NCBI GenBank assembly: GCA_023408815.1
Contig: JAEYJO010000054.1
Span: 1 to 64,000, forward strand
Reading direction: 5' to 3'
DNA length: 64,000 bases
Source: Bacillota bacterium
Lineage (GTDB): Bacteria; Bacillota; Clostridia; Lachnospirales; Lachnospiraceae
Positions 17,591 through 26,312 of the stretch are shown piece after piece. The translations under genes and the position numbers were made by a program. The notes beneath the pieces are model-generated. The model was not told where the DNA came from and searched no databases. It saw only the letters and a program-made list of their open reading frames with translations. Numbering within the stretch: the stretch's first letter is position 1; each line of letters opens with the position of its first letter.

Positions 17591-17668
17591 TGTGTAGGAA
17601 GATTGAAAAAATTCGAATCCGCCAGAGCGGACAGGGGGTATAAGGTTGAAAGGAGCATGGGTAGAAAG

Positions 17669-19687
17669 ATGAAAAAGAAGTTTGTTGAAAATAAGCCTGT
17701 GTGGATTTGTGCGCTGTTGGGAGCGGCAGTATTTGTACTGATTTACGGCATACATATTTTGAATCCCTGCTATACGGACTGGCTGATGACCAGCGAAGAC
17801 GGAGACTTGACACAGCACTATCTTGGCTGGAAATTTTTCAGACATGCGAGTTGGAAATTTCCCGTCGGACTCATCGATACGATGGCATATCCTAACGCGA
17901 CCTCTGTTATCTTTACCGATTCCATCCCGCTTTTTGCTGTGTTTTTTAAGGCGATTCGCTTTTTGCTGCCGGCACAGTTTCAGTATTTTGGCTGGTTCGG
18001 ACTCTTATGTTTTGTGCTTCAGGGCGGAATCGGTGCGGTACTTGTGAAGAAATATTTGAAGAACGATTTTTTGATAGTACTGGGCGGTATGTTGTTTATA
18101 CTGAGTCCCGCGTTTATTGACAGAATGTACTGGATGACGTCACTTTCCGCTCACTTTTTATGTCTGCTGGCGCTTACGTTTATCGTATATTACGATGAAG
18201 TATTTGGGAAGACGAAGAATGCGCTGATCGGCTGGGCAATAGTAGGAGCGCTGTGCGGTAGTATTCACATATATTTTCTGCCCATGTGCGGAATTATCCT
18301 TCTCGGATTTATGCTGATCGACTTCGTGAGAGGAAAGAAAAAGTGGAAAGTGCTGCTGCCTTTTTTATCCTACATTGGGGCAGCTTTGACTGTGGTTTTC
18401 CTCCTGGGGGGCTTTGGCTCGGGAATGAAGGCCGGGAATGACGGAGTAGGGTATTACAGCTTTAATTTGAACGGATTTTTTAACCCTCAGGGATGGTCCG
18501 GTTATTGGAAGGACATGCCTTATACGGACAGCCAATACGAGGGCTTCGCTTACTTGGGGCTTGGGATTTTGGTGCTGCTTTTTATTTCCGTATGTCTGTG
18601 GCTGAGCAGTGCAGCGATGAAGAAAGTGCATATATCCATATGGATGGAAGCGCATATCCAGGGACTGGCATATGTGCTTATCATCATGGTTACCCTTATT
18701 GTATCAGCTTCCAATATCGTGATGTACAACGACAAGGTATTGTATGAGCTGCCCGTTTCGGGATTTATTTATAAAATATGGAGTATCTTTCGGGCTACGG
18801 GACGCCTGATATGGCCGGTGGTATATCTGCTCGTGCTTGGTGCAGTATGCCTGGATATAAAGGTGACAGGCAAGAGGGCGAAGGGTATTTTGCTGACGCT
18901 TTGCCTGCTTTTACAGATTGCAGATATCAGGGGAATGCTGGCCCGGAAGAATGAGGTATACAATAAAGTGGACAGCTATCAGACCTTACTGCCCTCAGAG
19001 GATTGGAGAATGCTCGCCGAGGAGACGGATGCAGAGCATATATGCTTTGTATCGGATGTGGCAAACAGCAGGAAGCTATTGTTTTCCTTCGGCGATTATG
19101 GGTCAGATTACGGGCTGACCTTGAGCAATTTCTATTTTGCCAGGTCCATCGGTGATAAGGAGATTATAGCTCGGGATGCGGCTCTGCAGGAGCTTCCGGC
19201 GGATACCATTTTTATCTTTTTCAAAAATGAGGCGCAGAAGTGTCTGAACTACGAAATGAATTATTATGAGATAGACGGACTGATCGTCGGATGCAGTGTT
19301 CCTCTCGGAGATATGGAGCCCCTTACCGGGAAAGACTTGACCACCTACCGCTATGAGCTTGAAAGCGGCCAGTTTATGAATAATGGAGAGGTGGTGGACG
19401 GCGCATGGATTATACACCCTTATGGAAATACCTACGGACCGTATCTGAATGCGGAGGCGGGAAAATATAAGGTTACGGTAACGGGAAGCAATCTCGCAGC
19501 CGCAGAGATAAAATGTTATTACAGCGGAGGAGATAAGATACTCGAACCGCAGAATGTACTTCCCGGAGACACTCAGGTGACTTGTGAAGTGGAGCTTTCC
19601 GAGCACGCCGAGGATTTGGAATTTGCCTTATGGAATGTAGGCGGTGCAGATATGGTCGTTTCCGGCATCATAATTGAAAAAAAATAG
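17669..19687 (+). CDS. DUF6311-like polytopic membrane protein, putative GT-C glycosyltransferase
   Basis: About 672 residues. The start is ATG 17669 or ATG 17657; both follow GAAAGGAG, and I prefer 17669 for spacing. About a dozen transmembrane helices are followed by a beta-rich extracellular domain (about the last 170 residues). The first loop contains TSEDGDLTQHYLGWKFFR and then FPVGLIDTMAYPN, a pattern seen in DUF6311 proteins from glycan clusters, with acidic residues placed as in GT-C enzymes. It ends ten bases before a convergent minus-strand gene. Confidence 0.7.
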   Translation: MKKKFVENKPVWICALLGAAVFVLIYGIHILNPCYTDWLMTSEDGDLTQHYLGWKFFRHASWKFPVGLIDTMAYPNATSVIFTDSIPLFAVFFKAIRFLLPAQFQYFGWFGLLCFVLQGGIGAVLVKKYLKNDFLIVLGGMLFILSPAFIDRMYWMTSLSAHFLCLLALTFIVYYDEVFGKTKNALIGWAIVGALCGSIHIYFLPMCGIILLGFMLIDFVRGKKKWKVLLPFLSYIGAALTVVFLLGGFGSGMKAGNDGVGYYSFNLNGFFNPQGWSGYWKDMPYTDSQYEGFAYLGLGILVLLFISVCLWLSSAAMKKVHISIWMEAHIQGLAYVLIIMVTLIVSASNIVMYNDKVLYELPVSGFIYKIWSIFRATGRLIWPVVYLLVLGAVCLDIKVTGKRAKGILLTLCLLLQIADIRGMLARKNEVYNKVDSYQTLLPSEDWRMLAEETDAEHICFVSDVANSRKLLFSFGDYGSDYGLTLSNFYFARSIGDKEIIARDAALQELPADTIFIFFKNEAQKCLNYEMNYYEIDGLIVGCSVPLGDMEPLTGKDLTTYRYELESGQFMNNGEVVDGAWIIHPYGNTYGPYLNAEAGKYKVTVTGSNLAAAEIKCYYSGGDKILEPQNVLPGDTQVTCEVELSEHAEDLEFALWNVGGADMVVSGIIIEKK

Positions 19688-19696
19688 AAAATATTT

Positions 19697-20740
19697 TTAA
19701 TTAGGAGGCTGCCAGCTAGGGTCTCCACTATGAATAGGGTCATTATTTTGAAGAAATTCCCGGTATTCGGGGATTTCTTCTTTTATTATATTCATAAAAG
19801 CGTTTGCCCCCTCCGTGTTTAAGTGATCCGCATCCGCAAAATATTCCAGATGGCCGGTAAAACGCTCGTCCTGCGAATAATCATAATAAGCAACGCCGGT
19901 GGCGTCTGTTACGGCATGAATAGTATCATAAAACTCCGTTTTGAATTCAGAGGAAACCATATCCGTATAATAGGTGGTGTAGGGCGTAGTAATGAGTACG
20001 GGAGTAATGTCGTTTTCCATACAGAGATTTATAATTTCATATAGATTATCTATGCGCTCCTGCATGAAATACTCTTCTTTGTTTTCCATATGTCTTTGGT
20101 ACCGGCTCACAGCCTTTTCGTAAAACTGAGCTGCCAACTCCTCGGAAGTGGGAGCATCGCTTTCTGCGGCAAAAGCTTTTAACGGCAGGAAAGGAGATAA
20201 AACACCCGCGGGAAATATTTTCACAATATCCTCTCCTGCGGACAGAATGGGCAGCCTGTGTGTTACCAGATCGACATAAGGGCTGTAGTCGGGGATATAC
20301 CGGGGAGAGAGGAATGTGTAATATTTAGCGTTCAGCGACTGCATTTCCGTTTCGTTAACCACTTCGTTGTTAAAGGAAAAGTAAGAAATCGGAATGAACA
20401 GAATACTGTCTTTGGCAAAATGCTCCCTATACATGGAAAGTATTGCGAGATCGTAGTTATAGGTCTGGCTCGCCATGGCGAAGTTGAAGCATTCGTAGCC
20501 GGCCTGTTTTGTCAGCTCCTCATAATAAAAAGCATATTCACCATGAGAGCTTCCAATATTGGCAATCTGGATATTGTTATAGGTGGAATCCATATAGTCG
20601 AACTTGTGCGCATCGGCATAAGGGTCTTCCATCACTTGCTTATAGCGGTAATTTAACAACAGCAGAAGCAAAAAGGTGATGCCGCTTACTGCGATACACT
20701 TCACGATAAAATACAGGTAAGACTTTTTCATAAGCTCCAT
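19697..20740 (-). CDS. SGNH-hydrolase-like membrane-anchored protein (MBOAT partner)
   Basis: About 347 residues with an N-terminal helix (YFIVKCIAVSGITFLLLLLL). NIGSSHGEYAF supplies the Ser block and YFADADHLNTEG the Asp-x-x-His block of an SGNH fold. The start ATG overlaps the MBOAT stop (TGATG), so the two are translationally coupled; an ATG nine bases downstream is possible. By analogy with DltD or AlgJ/AlgX it would act outside the membrane together with the MBOAT at 20740 in O-acylation of a glycan. The substrate is unknown. Confidence 0.78.
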   Translation of the reverse strand: MELMKKSYLYFIVKCIAVSGITFLLLLLLNYRYKQVMEDPYADAHKFDYMDSTYNNIQIANIGSSHGEYAFYYEELTKQAGYECFNFAMASQTYNYDLAILSMYREHFAKDSILFIPISYFSFNNEVVNETEMQSLNAKYYTFLSPRYIPDYSPYVDLVTHRLPILSAGEDIVKIFPAGVLSPFLPLKAFAAESDAPTSEELAAQFYEKAVSRYQRHMENKEEYFMQERIDNLYEIINLCMENDITPVLITTPYTTYYTDMVSSEFKTEFYDTIHAVTDATGVAYYDYSQDERFTGHLEYFADADHLNTEGANAFMNIIKEEIPEYREFLQNNDPIHSGDPSWQPPN

Positions 20741-22191
20741 CAAAACTGAAAATAATAGAATTCAGTCGATACTCCTTTCTCCGAAAATAAAAGAATGACG
20801 AGTAAAAATAAGATATAAACGGGGTAACGCACCCAGATTTTCCTCGAGGAAATATAGGAAATAACGTCTGTCTTCAGGGAGGCGTAATCGTAAATCCCAA
20901 GTAGAATTACGGGGATGGAGATATATACCATGTGAGTATAAGTCATATCCAGACAAATCACCGCCGTTTTTAAATATTCATTCAGATCATTAATCTGAAA
21001 AAGGCTTAAGCTGATCATTCGCCATGCATCCGCAAAACTGCCTGCACGGAAGAAAATCCATGCAAAACAAACAAGAAAAAAGGTCAGGACGAGAGAGAAA
21101 AAGCTTAAGAAGCCTTTGCGGCGAGCAATGCTTTTTCCTTTCTTACGATGGAATAAGAGGTTTTCTATAATCTGATAAAGACCGTGCAGGCCTCCCCATA
21201 CGAGGAAGGTTAATCCAGCGCCGTGCCAGAGACCGCTTACTAAAAATGTAATCATCAAATTCAAAGCATGCCGGAACCGGCCGACCCGATTACCGCCCAT
21301 AGGAATATATAAATAATCCCGAAACCAGGTGGACAGAGATATGTGCCAGCGGCTCCAGAATTCTTTTATGCTGTGGGAAAAATAGGGACTTTTAAAGTTC
21401 TGTGTCAATTCGATGCCAAACAGCATACCAACGCCTACTGCGATATCCGTATAGCCGGAAAAATCGCAGTAAATCTGAATGGCGAACATAATCGTAACGA
21501 TGATGTAAACCAGACCGATATAGCTGTTTACGTTGTCAAATACGGAATCCACGCTGGATACGAGCAGATTCGCGACCACCAGCTTCTTAAAATAGCCGAC
21601 GGCCATAAGCTTTAAGCCGTAAGCGGCCTTAGAGGAATCGAAGAGCCGCACCTTCTTAAATTGAGGAAGCAGCTTGTCCCCCCGTCCGATGGGACCGGAC
21701 AGAAGCTGTGGAAAAAAAGAGACGAATAAGCTGTAATAACCGAAGTGCTTCTCGGCCGGGTACTTGCCCTTATATACGTCAATCAGATATCCGAGTGTCT
21801 GAAAAGTATAGAATGAAATTCCCACAGGCAGCATAAGCTTTAGGGTAGGGGTCTGTATAGGAATCGAAAATGACTGCGTCGCAGCATTTATAATTTCAAA
21901 GAAAAAGTCTAAGTACTTATATAGGAAGAGGATTCCTGTCAAGGAAAGAATTCCTGCTAAAAGCGCAACTCTTTTGGTGTACAGACTTTTTGAGGAGTCG
22001 AAGCTTCTCGCTAATAAATAAGAGACCACGGTGCTGAACAGCAAAAGGAATATATACCGTACATCGAGGCTCATATAAAAATAATAGCTGACCGCTAATA
22101 AAAAGATATATCGGTATTTGGAAGGACATATCCAGTATAATATAAAAACTATAGGTAAAAATATGGCAAAGGCCATAGAATTAAATAGCAT
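20740..22191 (-). CDS. MBOAT family membrane-bound O-acyltransferase
   Basis: 483 residues, about 11 helices, with start MLFNSMAFAIFLP as usual for the AlgI/DltB-like group. It has SLFVSFFPQLLSGPIGR, DIAVGVGMLFGIEL, KEFWSRWHISLSTWFRDY and SGLWHGAGLTF, where the last His is the catalytic residue. Such enzymes carry acyl groups across the membrane onto extracellular polymers. It forms a two-gene minus-strand operon with the SGNH gene at 19697. Confidence 0.9.
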   Translation of the reverse strand: MLFNSMAFAIFLPIVFILYWICPSKYRYIFLLAVSYYFYMSLDVRYIFLLLFSTVVSYLLARSFDSSKSLYTKRVALLAGILSLTGILFLYKYLDFFFEIINAATQSFSIPIQTPTLKLMLPVGISFYTFQTLGYLIDVYKGKYPAEKHFGYYSLFVSFFPQLLSGPIGRGDKLLPQFKKVRLFDSSKAAYGLKLMAVGYFKKLVVANLLVSSVDSVFDNVNSYIGLVYIIVTIMFAIQIYCDFSGYTDIAVGVGMLFGIELTQNFKSPYFSHSIKEFWSRWHISLSTWFRDYLYIPMGGNRVGRFRHALNLMITFLVSGLWHGAGLTFLVWGGLHGLYQIIENLLFHRKKGKSIARRKGFLSFFSLVLTFFLVCFAWIFFRAGSFADAWRMISLSLFQINDLNEYLKTAVICLDMTYTHMVYISIPVILLGIYDYASLKTDVISYISSRKIWVRYPVYILFLLVILLFSEKGVSTEFYYFQF

Positions 22192-22228
22192 AGGTTACCT
22201 CAGTACTTTCTTAAAATAATGATAACAT

Positions 22229-22257
22229 ATTATAGTTGATTTTAAAAGCTATGGCAA
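22229..22257 (-). promoter_or_regulatory. Promoter of the MBOAT-SGNH operon
   Basis: TTGCCA (22252-22257), a 17-base spacer and TATAAT (22229-22234), on the minus strand, about 38 bp upstream of the MBOAT ATG. Confidence 0.7.
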
Positions 22258-22399
22258 TTAGCATAAAATATCAATTTTTATGCTTTATCAGTTCATATTA
22301 TATCAATTATTATTAAAACAAATATTTATTAAGTTTTTTTTAAGTCCATAGGAATTATTCCTTAATTATTCGGAAGAAAAAGTTATTGATGAAAAAGTA

Positions 22400-22408
22400 T
22401 GCTATAAT
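22400..22408 (+). promoter_or_regulatory. Extended -10 promoter for the SGNH lipoprotein gene
   Basis: TGC-TATAAT (22400-22408) is an extended -10 element about 72 bp before the ATG at 22480. No good -35 is seen. The 22192-22479 interval is AT-rich and otherwise holds only the two divergent promoters. Confidence 0.55.
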
Positions 22409-22479
22409 TTCAGTGTGCACATAAGACGGTCTGATTTATACGTTGTAACAAAAATTTATGAATTCCGGGAGGAATAATA

Positions 22480-23496
22480 ATGAGGAGAAAAATGAAAAAA
22501 TATATTCTCTTAGCGATGCTTCTGGTTATTGCGGGCTGTGGAACCGCAGCAAAAGAGAAGGATCTGGGAGAAGAAACGTCGCAAGGAACGGTAACTGCGC
22601 AGGAAATCCCTCAAGCGACAGAGGAAATGAATAAGGAAAACGAGAAGGAACGGGAAGAATCGACGCCGGAGGAAGGAACTGTTGTCGTTTCACCGGAGGA
22701 TTTGATCGAGCCTGAGATCGAGGAGAAGGAAGTGACGGAAGTGACTCCGGAAGCATCGGACAGTGGTCGCCTGCAGATCGTCTTTCTTGGAGACAGTATT
22801 CTGGACGGTTACCGGAATGAAACCGGAATCGCATCGATTACCGGAGAATTGTGCAATGCTGATGTGTACAATCTCGCTATGGGAGGAACGACGGCAGCAT
22901 TATCTCAATACGAAAACGCCGTATTCGAAGAGTGGACCTCCCGCAGCTTACAGGGTGTTGTGCATGCGATATGCGGTAACGTGGATGCGGGCATATTGAA
23001 CGGCTATCGGGCGGGGGAGGTATTTGCCACCTGTGATTTCAGCAAAACGGATTATTTTGTTATTGAATATGGAATGAACGATTTCCTTAGTGCGATTCCA
23101 ATTAATAATGATTCCAATACCAATCAGGAATTTACCTATGTAGGAGCCCTGAGGATTGCCATTAACCGGCTGCGAAGCAGTTATCCCGATGCCCAGATCG
23201 TTCTGTGTTCTCCGAACTATGCACAGTTCTGGGGAAAGGATGGATCTTATCTGGGAGACGGCAACATGGTGGATAACGGAGGCGGTACGCTGGCAGCCTA
23301 CTACCGTGTATGCGGCAATGTTTCCGCGGATGAGAATACGTTGTTCTTAAATGCGTACGAAGGAATAGGCCTGAATACCTATTCGGCGGATGAGTATTTG
23401 GAGGACGGTATCCATTTATCGGAGAAAGGCCGCAGGAAATATGCGGAGAAGCTTTCGGAAGTTATTTTAGGATATGAGGAAACAAGGAATAATTAA
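22480..23496 (+). CDS. SGNH/GDSL hydrolase lipoprotein
   Basis: 338 residues with GGGAGGAA before the ATG. The lipoprotein signal ends LLVIAGC (Cys20). A Glu/Lys-rich linker runs to about residue 95. The SGNH domain has VFLGDSILDGY (Ser106), an IEYGMNDFL block and EDGIHLSEKG (Asp and His). All catalytic blocks are intact, so it should be an extracellular esterase or acyltransferase anchored to the membrane. It stands just upstream of the FkbH-ACP pair, so it may act on the acyl group they supply. Confidence 0.85.
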   Translation: MRRKMKKYILLAMLLVIAGCGTAAKEKDLGEETSQGTVTAQEIPQATEEMNKENEKEREESTPEEGTVVVSPEDLIEPEIEEKEVTEVTPEASDSGRLQIVFLGDSILDGYRNETGIASITGELCNADVYNLAMGGTTAALSQYENAVFEEWTSRSLQGVVHAICGNVDAGILNGYRAGEVFATCDFSKTDYFVIEYGMNDFLSAIPINNDSNTNQEFTYVGALRIAINRLRSSYPDAQIVLCSPNYAQFWGKDGSYLGDGNMVDNGGGTLAAYYRVCGNVSADENTLFLNAYEGIGLNTYSADEYLEDGIHLSEKGRRKYAEKLSEVILGYEETRNN

Positions 23497-23519
23497 CATT
23501 TGTACACTGCAATGTGAGA

Positions 23520-23548
23520 TTGCGGCAAATAGTAAAATATGTTAAAAT
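23520..23548 (+). promoter_or_regulatory. Promoter for the FkbH-ACP genes
   Basis: TTGCGG (23520-23525), a 17-base spacer and TAAAAT (23543-23548). It would give a leader of about 140 nt before the GTG start at 23698. The leader contains two further hairpins. Confidence 0.5.
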
Positions 23549-23552
23549 ACAA

Positions 23553-23580
23553 GGCGGATGTTTTAGCATCCGTCTTTCTT
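23553..23580 (+). terminator. Hairpin with T tract, terminator of the SGNH gene or leader attenuator
   Basis: GGCGGATG and CATCCGTC form an 8-bp stem around TTTTAG, followed by TTTCTT. It lies after the lipoprotein gene and directly at the predicted 5' end of the FkbH transcript. A second hairpin, TTATAGGA/TCCTATAA, follows around 23584-23606. Confidence 0.55.
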
Positions 23581-23697
23581 CATCTTATAGGAAAGTACGT
23601 CCTATAAGAGAATAGCCCTTCGGGCAGGATGCGCACGAATGCACAGGAGCGCGGGCAAAAAACTGATTCTAAGAAGAATTTGCAGGAGAAACATAGA

Positions 23698-25482
23698 GTG
23701 AAAGAACTGGAATATCCCTTTGACAGCGAATATATTTTAAAAAAGTCCAGGAAGCTTAAACGTGAGCTTTTGGAAAATGACGCGCCGCGCCTTAAGAAAA
23801 AGATAGCGGTGCTGGGCGGAAGCACCACCCATGACATCATACGCATGCTGGAGCTGTTTCTTTTGGATCAGGGAATCGAACCGGAATTTTATGAATCGGA
23901 ATACGGGCAGTATTTTCAGGAGGCCATGTTCGAAAACGGGCAACTTTCTTCCTTTGCGCCGGATATCATCTTTTTTCATACGAGTAACCGGAACATTGGG
24001 GCATATCCGCAGATGGACGACAGCAGGGAGCGGATTGAAGAGCTGCTGGCGGAGCAGTACGAACATTTCTCCGGGATGTGGGACAAGCTGAGGGAGACGT
24101 ATCATTGTCCCATCATACAGAATAATTTCGAGTATCCCTTTTACCGCATGCTGGGAAATAAGGATGCCAGCGATATCCATGGCCGCGTGCGTTTTATTAC
24201 GAGATTGAACGAACAGTTTTATGATTATGCGCAAAATCATGAAAATTTCTATATTAATGATATAAACTATATGGCAGCAGCTTACGGCCTCGATAAATGG
24301 TCGGATCCTTTTTACTGGCATATGTATAAATACTGCATGTGTATGCAGGCGATTCCGGAGTTTGCATTTAATTTATCCAATATTATTAAAGCTATTTTCG
24401 GTAAAAATAAAAAGGCACTGGTACTTGATCTGGACAACACGCTGTGGGGCGGCGTTGTGGGAGATGACGGAGCCGAGAATCTGGAAATCGGTCAGGAAAC
24501 CTCCCTCGGACAGGTATATTCAGAGTTCCAAGGCTATATAAAAGCGCAGAAGGAACTCGGAGTGATGCTTAATGTGAGTTCGAAGAATGAAGAGGGGAAT
24601 GCGTTTGCGGGATTAAATCACCCGGAAGGAATTCTCAAACCGGAGGATTTCATTCTTATAAAGGCCAATTGGGAACCAAAAAGCATAAATATAGACGCTA
24701 TTGCCTCGGAACTGAATATTTTGCCGGACAGTCTTGTGTTCGTAGACGATAACCCTGCTGAGCGGGAAATCGTCAGCGTGTCCGTGCCGGGAGTGGCTGT
24801 GCCGGACATAGGAAGGCCGGAACAATATATTCATATTCTTGACCGCTCCGGATTCTTCGAAGTAACGGAGCTTTCACAGGACGACAGAAAAAGAAACGAA
24901 ATGTATAAGGCTAATCTGCTCCGCGAAAAGCAGCAGGCAGGATTTGCAGATTATGCGCAGTACCTCCGTTCCCTTAATATGAAGGCGGCGATAAAGGCTC
25001 CCGTGCCGATGTACATGTCGAGAATTGCCCAGCTGACAAATAAAAGTAATCAATTCAACCTGACGACGAAAAGATACACCCAAAGCGAAATTGAGCAGAC
25101 CGCAGCGTCTGCGGAACACATTGCCCTTTATGGCAGGCTGGAGGACAAGTTCGGAGACAACGGAATAGTTTCCGTCGTTATAGGACGGAAGGAAAGAGAA
25201 GTACTTCATATACAACTATGGATCATGAGCTGCCGCGTATTGAAAAGGGATATGGAATATGCTATGATGGACCGCCTCGTAGAGGAGTGCCAAAAAGAAG
25301 GTATTCATAAGATTTTAGGCTATTACTATCCCACGGCAAAAAATCAAATGGTAAAGGACTTCTATGATCTGCAGGGCTTCCGCAAGATAGAAGAGGACTC
25401 CGAAGGTAATACGACATGGGAATATATAATTCCGAGGGACTATGAAAATAAGAATAATGTCATAGAGGTGGAGAGAACCTAA
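23698..25482 (+). CDS. FkbH-like HAD-IIIC enzyme (glyceryl/acyl-ACP loading)
   Basis: 594 residues from the GTG at 23698, seven bases after CAGGAGAA. This start gives (M)KELEYPFDSEYIL, the usual N terminus of the family, whereas the ATG at 23629 lies in the leader. An SGNH-like region (about 35-220) is followed by the HAD domain: LVLDLDNTLWGG (Asp244, Asp246), NVSSKNE and VFVDDNPAERE. The C-terminal GNAT-like domain has LTNKSNQFNLTTKRY, FGDNGIVS and IMSCRVLKRDMEY with a conserved Cys near 512. Characterised relatives take 1,3-bisphosphoglycerate, remove phosphate and load D-glyceryl onto an acyl carrier protein. The next gene encodes such a carrier. The substrate here is inferred. Confidence 0.88.
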   Translation: MKELEYPFDSEYILKKSRKLKRELLENDAPRLKKKIAVLGGSTTHDIIRMLELFLLDQGIEPEFYESEYGQYFQEAMFENGQLSSFAPDIIFFHTSNRNIGAYPQMDDSRERIEELLAEQYEHFSGMWDKLRETYHCPIIQNNFEYPFYRMLGNKDASDIHGRVRFITRLNEQFYDYAQNHENFYINDINYMAAAYGLDKWSDPFYWHMYKYCMCMQAIPEFAFNLSNIIKAIFGKNKKALVLDLDNTLWGGVVGDDGAENLEIGQETSLGQVYSEFQGYIKAQKELGVMLNVSSKNEEGNAFAGLNHPEGILKPEDFILIKANWEPKSINIDAIASELNILPDSLVFVDDNPAEREIVSVSVPGVAVPDIGRPEQYIHILDRSGFFEVTELSQDDRKRNEMYKANLLREKQQAGFADYAQYLRSLNMKAAIKAPVPMYMSRIAQLTNKSNQFNLTTKRYTQSEIEQTAASAEHIALYGRLEDKFGDNGIVSVVIGRKEREVLHIQLWIMSCRVLKRDMEYAMMDRLVEECQKEGIHKILGYYYPTAKNQMVKDFYDLQGFRKIEEDSEGNTTWEYIIPRDYENKNNVIEVERT

Positions 25483-25549
25483 AGTCCATAAGATGTGAAA
25501 TCAAATTTCTCACAACGCGGTTTACTGCATAAAAAGGAAGGAAATAATT

Positions 25550-25789
25550 ATGACTAGAGAAGACGTATTTAAAACTTTAAATGATGTGTTTCAGGACGTA
25601 TTTGACGATGAAACAATAACAGTGAATGATTCAACTACTTCAGAGGATATCGAGGAATGGGATTCTCTGGAGCATATTAACTTGATCGCCGCAGTGGAAC
25701 AGGAATTCGGTATGAAGTTTACTATGGGACAGGTGGTAACGATGAAGAATGTGGGCGAAATGGCTGATATTATTATCAGCCAGGTTTAA
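25550..25789 (+). CDS. Acyl carrier protein
   Basis: 79 residues, with AAGGAAGGAA before the ATG. The phosphopantetheine site is EEWDSLEHINL, with the DSL serine. The chain is acidic and four-helical, of normal ACP length. It lies 67 bases after the FkbH-like gene on the same strand. In known systems FkbH-type enzymes load a stand-alone ACP of this kind, so it is likely the carrier for a glyceryl or similar acyl group rather than a fatty-acid ACP. Confidence 0.9.
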   Translation: MTREDVFKTLNDVFQDVFDDETITVNDSTTSEDIEEWDSLEHINLIAAVEQEFGMKFTMGQVVTMKNVGEMADIIISQV

Positions 25790-25804
25790 GTGAACAGTAA
25801 CGCG

Positions 25805-26209
25805 TTAAGCGCGGACCTCCAACAGCTCTATCATCCCAAGGCTTGCGTTCATTAAAAAAGTCACGCGCATATTCTCCAGCGCAGGGGCCGGTGTGGGGAT
25901 ATCGATAGCGGCATATCCGTTTTCGGTAAGGTATGCCAGATCGCTTTCAAAGTTGTGGGATTCGTAGCAAAGATGATAAGGCGTATTTTTGTATTTTTTT
26001 AAAAGCCCGGAAACGACGGAATCGGGACTGGCCGGAGAGACCAGCTCTACTACGTATCCATCCTTCTCCAGAAAACAAATATTAATTTTGCGGTGATCGT
26101 CATAGACGATATCCTGACGGAGCACATACCCCAGCTGCTGGAATTGTGATACTGCCGCATTTATTTTTTTTACTAAATATCCAATATGGTGTACTTTTAA
26201 ATCTATCAT
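25805..26209 (-). CDS. VOC (glyoxalase/methylmalonyl-CoA epimerase-like) protein
   Basis: 134 residues. KVHHIGYLVKKINAAV gives the first metal His, KDGYVVELVSP a Glu, YHLCYESHNFE a His, and GMIELLEV the final Glu: two betaalpha-beta-beta-beta modules with an H-E-H-E set. This matches methylmalonyl-CoA epimerase-like VOC proteins of about 130-140 residues. It ends 15 bases from the ACP stop, convergent with it, and is divergent from the MBOAT gene. Its place suggests isomerisation or processing of the acyl unit. The actual reaction is unknown. Confidence 0.78.
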   Translation of the reverse strand: MIDLKVHHIGYLVKKINAAVSQFQQLGYVLRQDIVYDDHRKINICFLEKDGYVVELVSPASPDSVVSGLLKKYKNTPYHLCYESHNFESDLAYLTENGYAAIDIPTPAPALENMRVTFLMNASLGMIELLEVRA

Positions 26210-26312
26210 TGTATTTTTGAGTCCTCCTCATATTCGATGTTACTATTCAGCCCTTGGCTTCCCGGCAACAATTGATGCCACGACTGCAAGCCCGGAAAGG
26301 ATTTCTTTTTTT

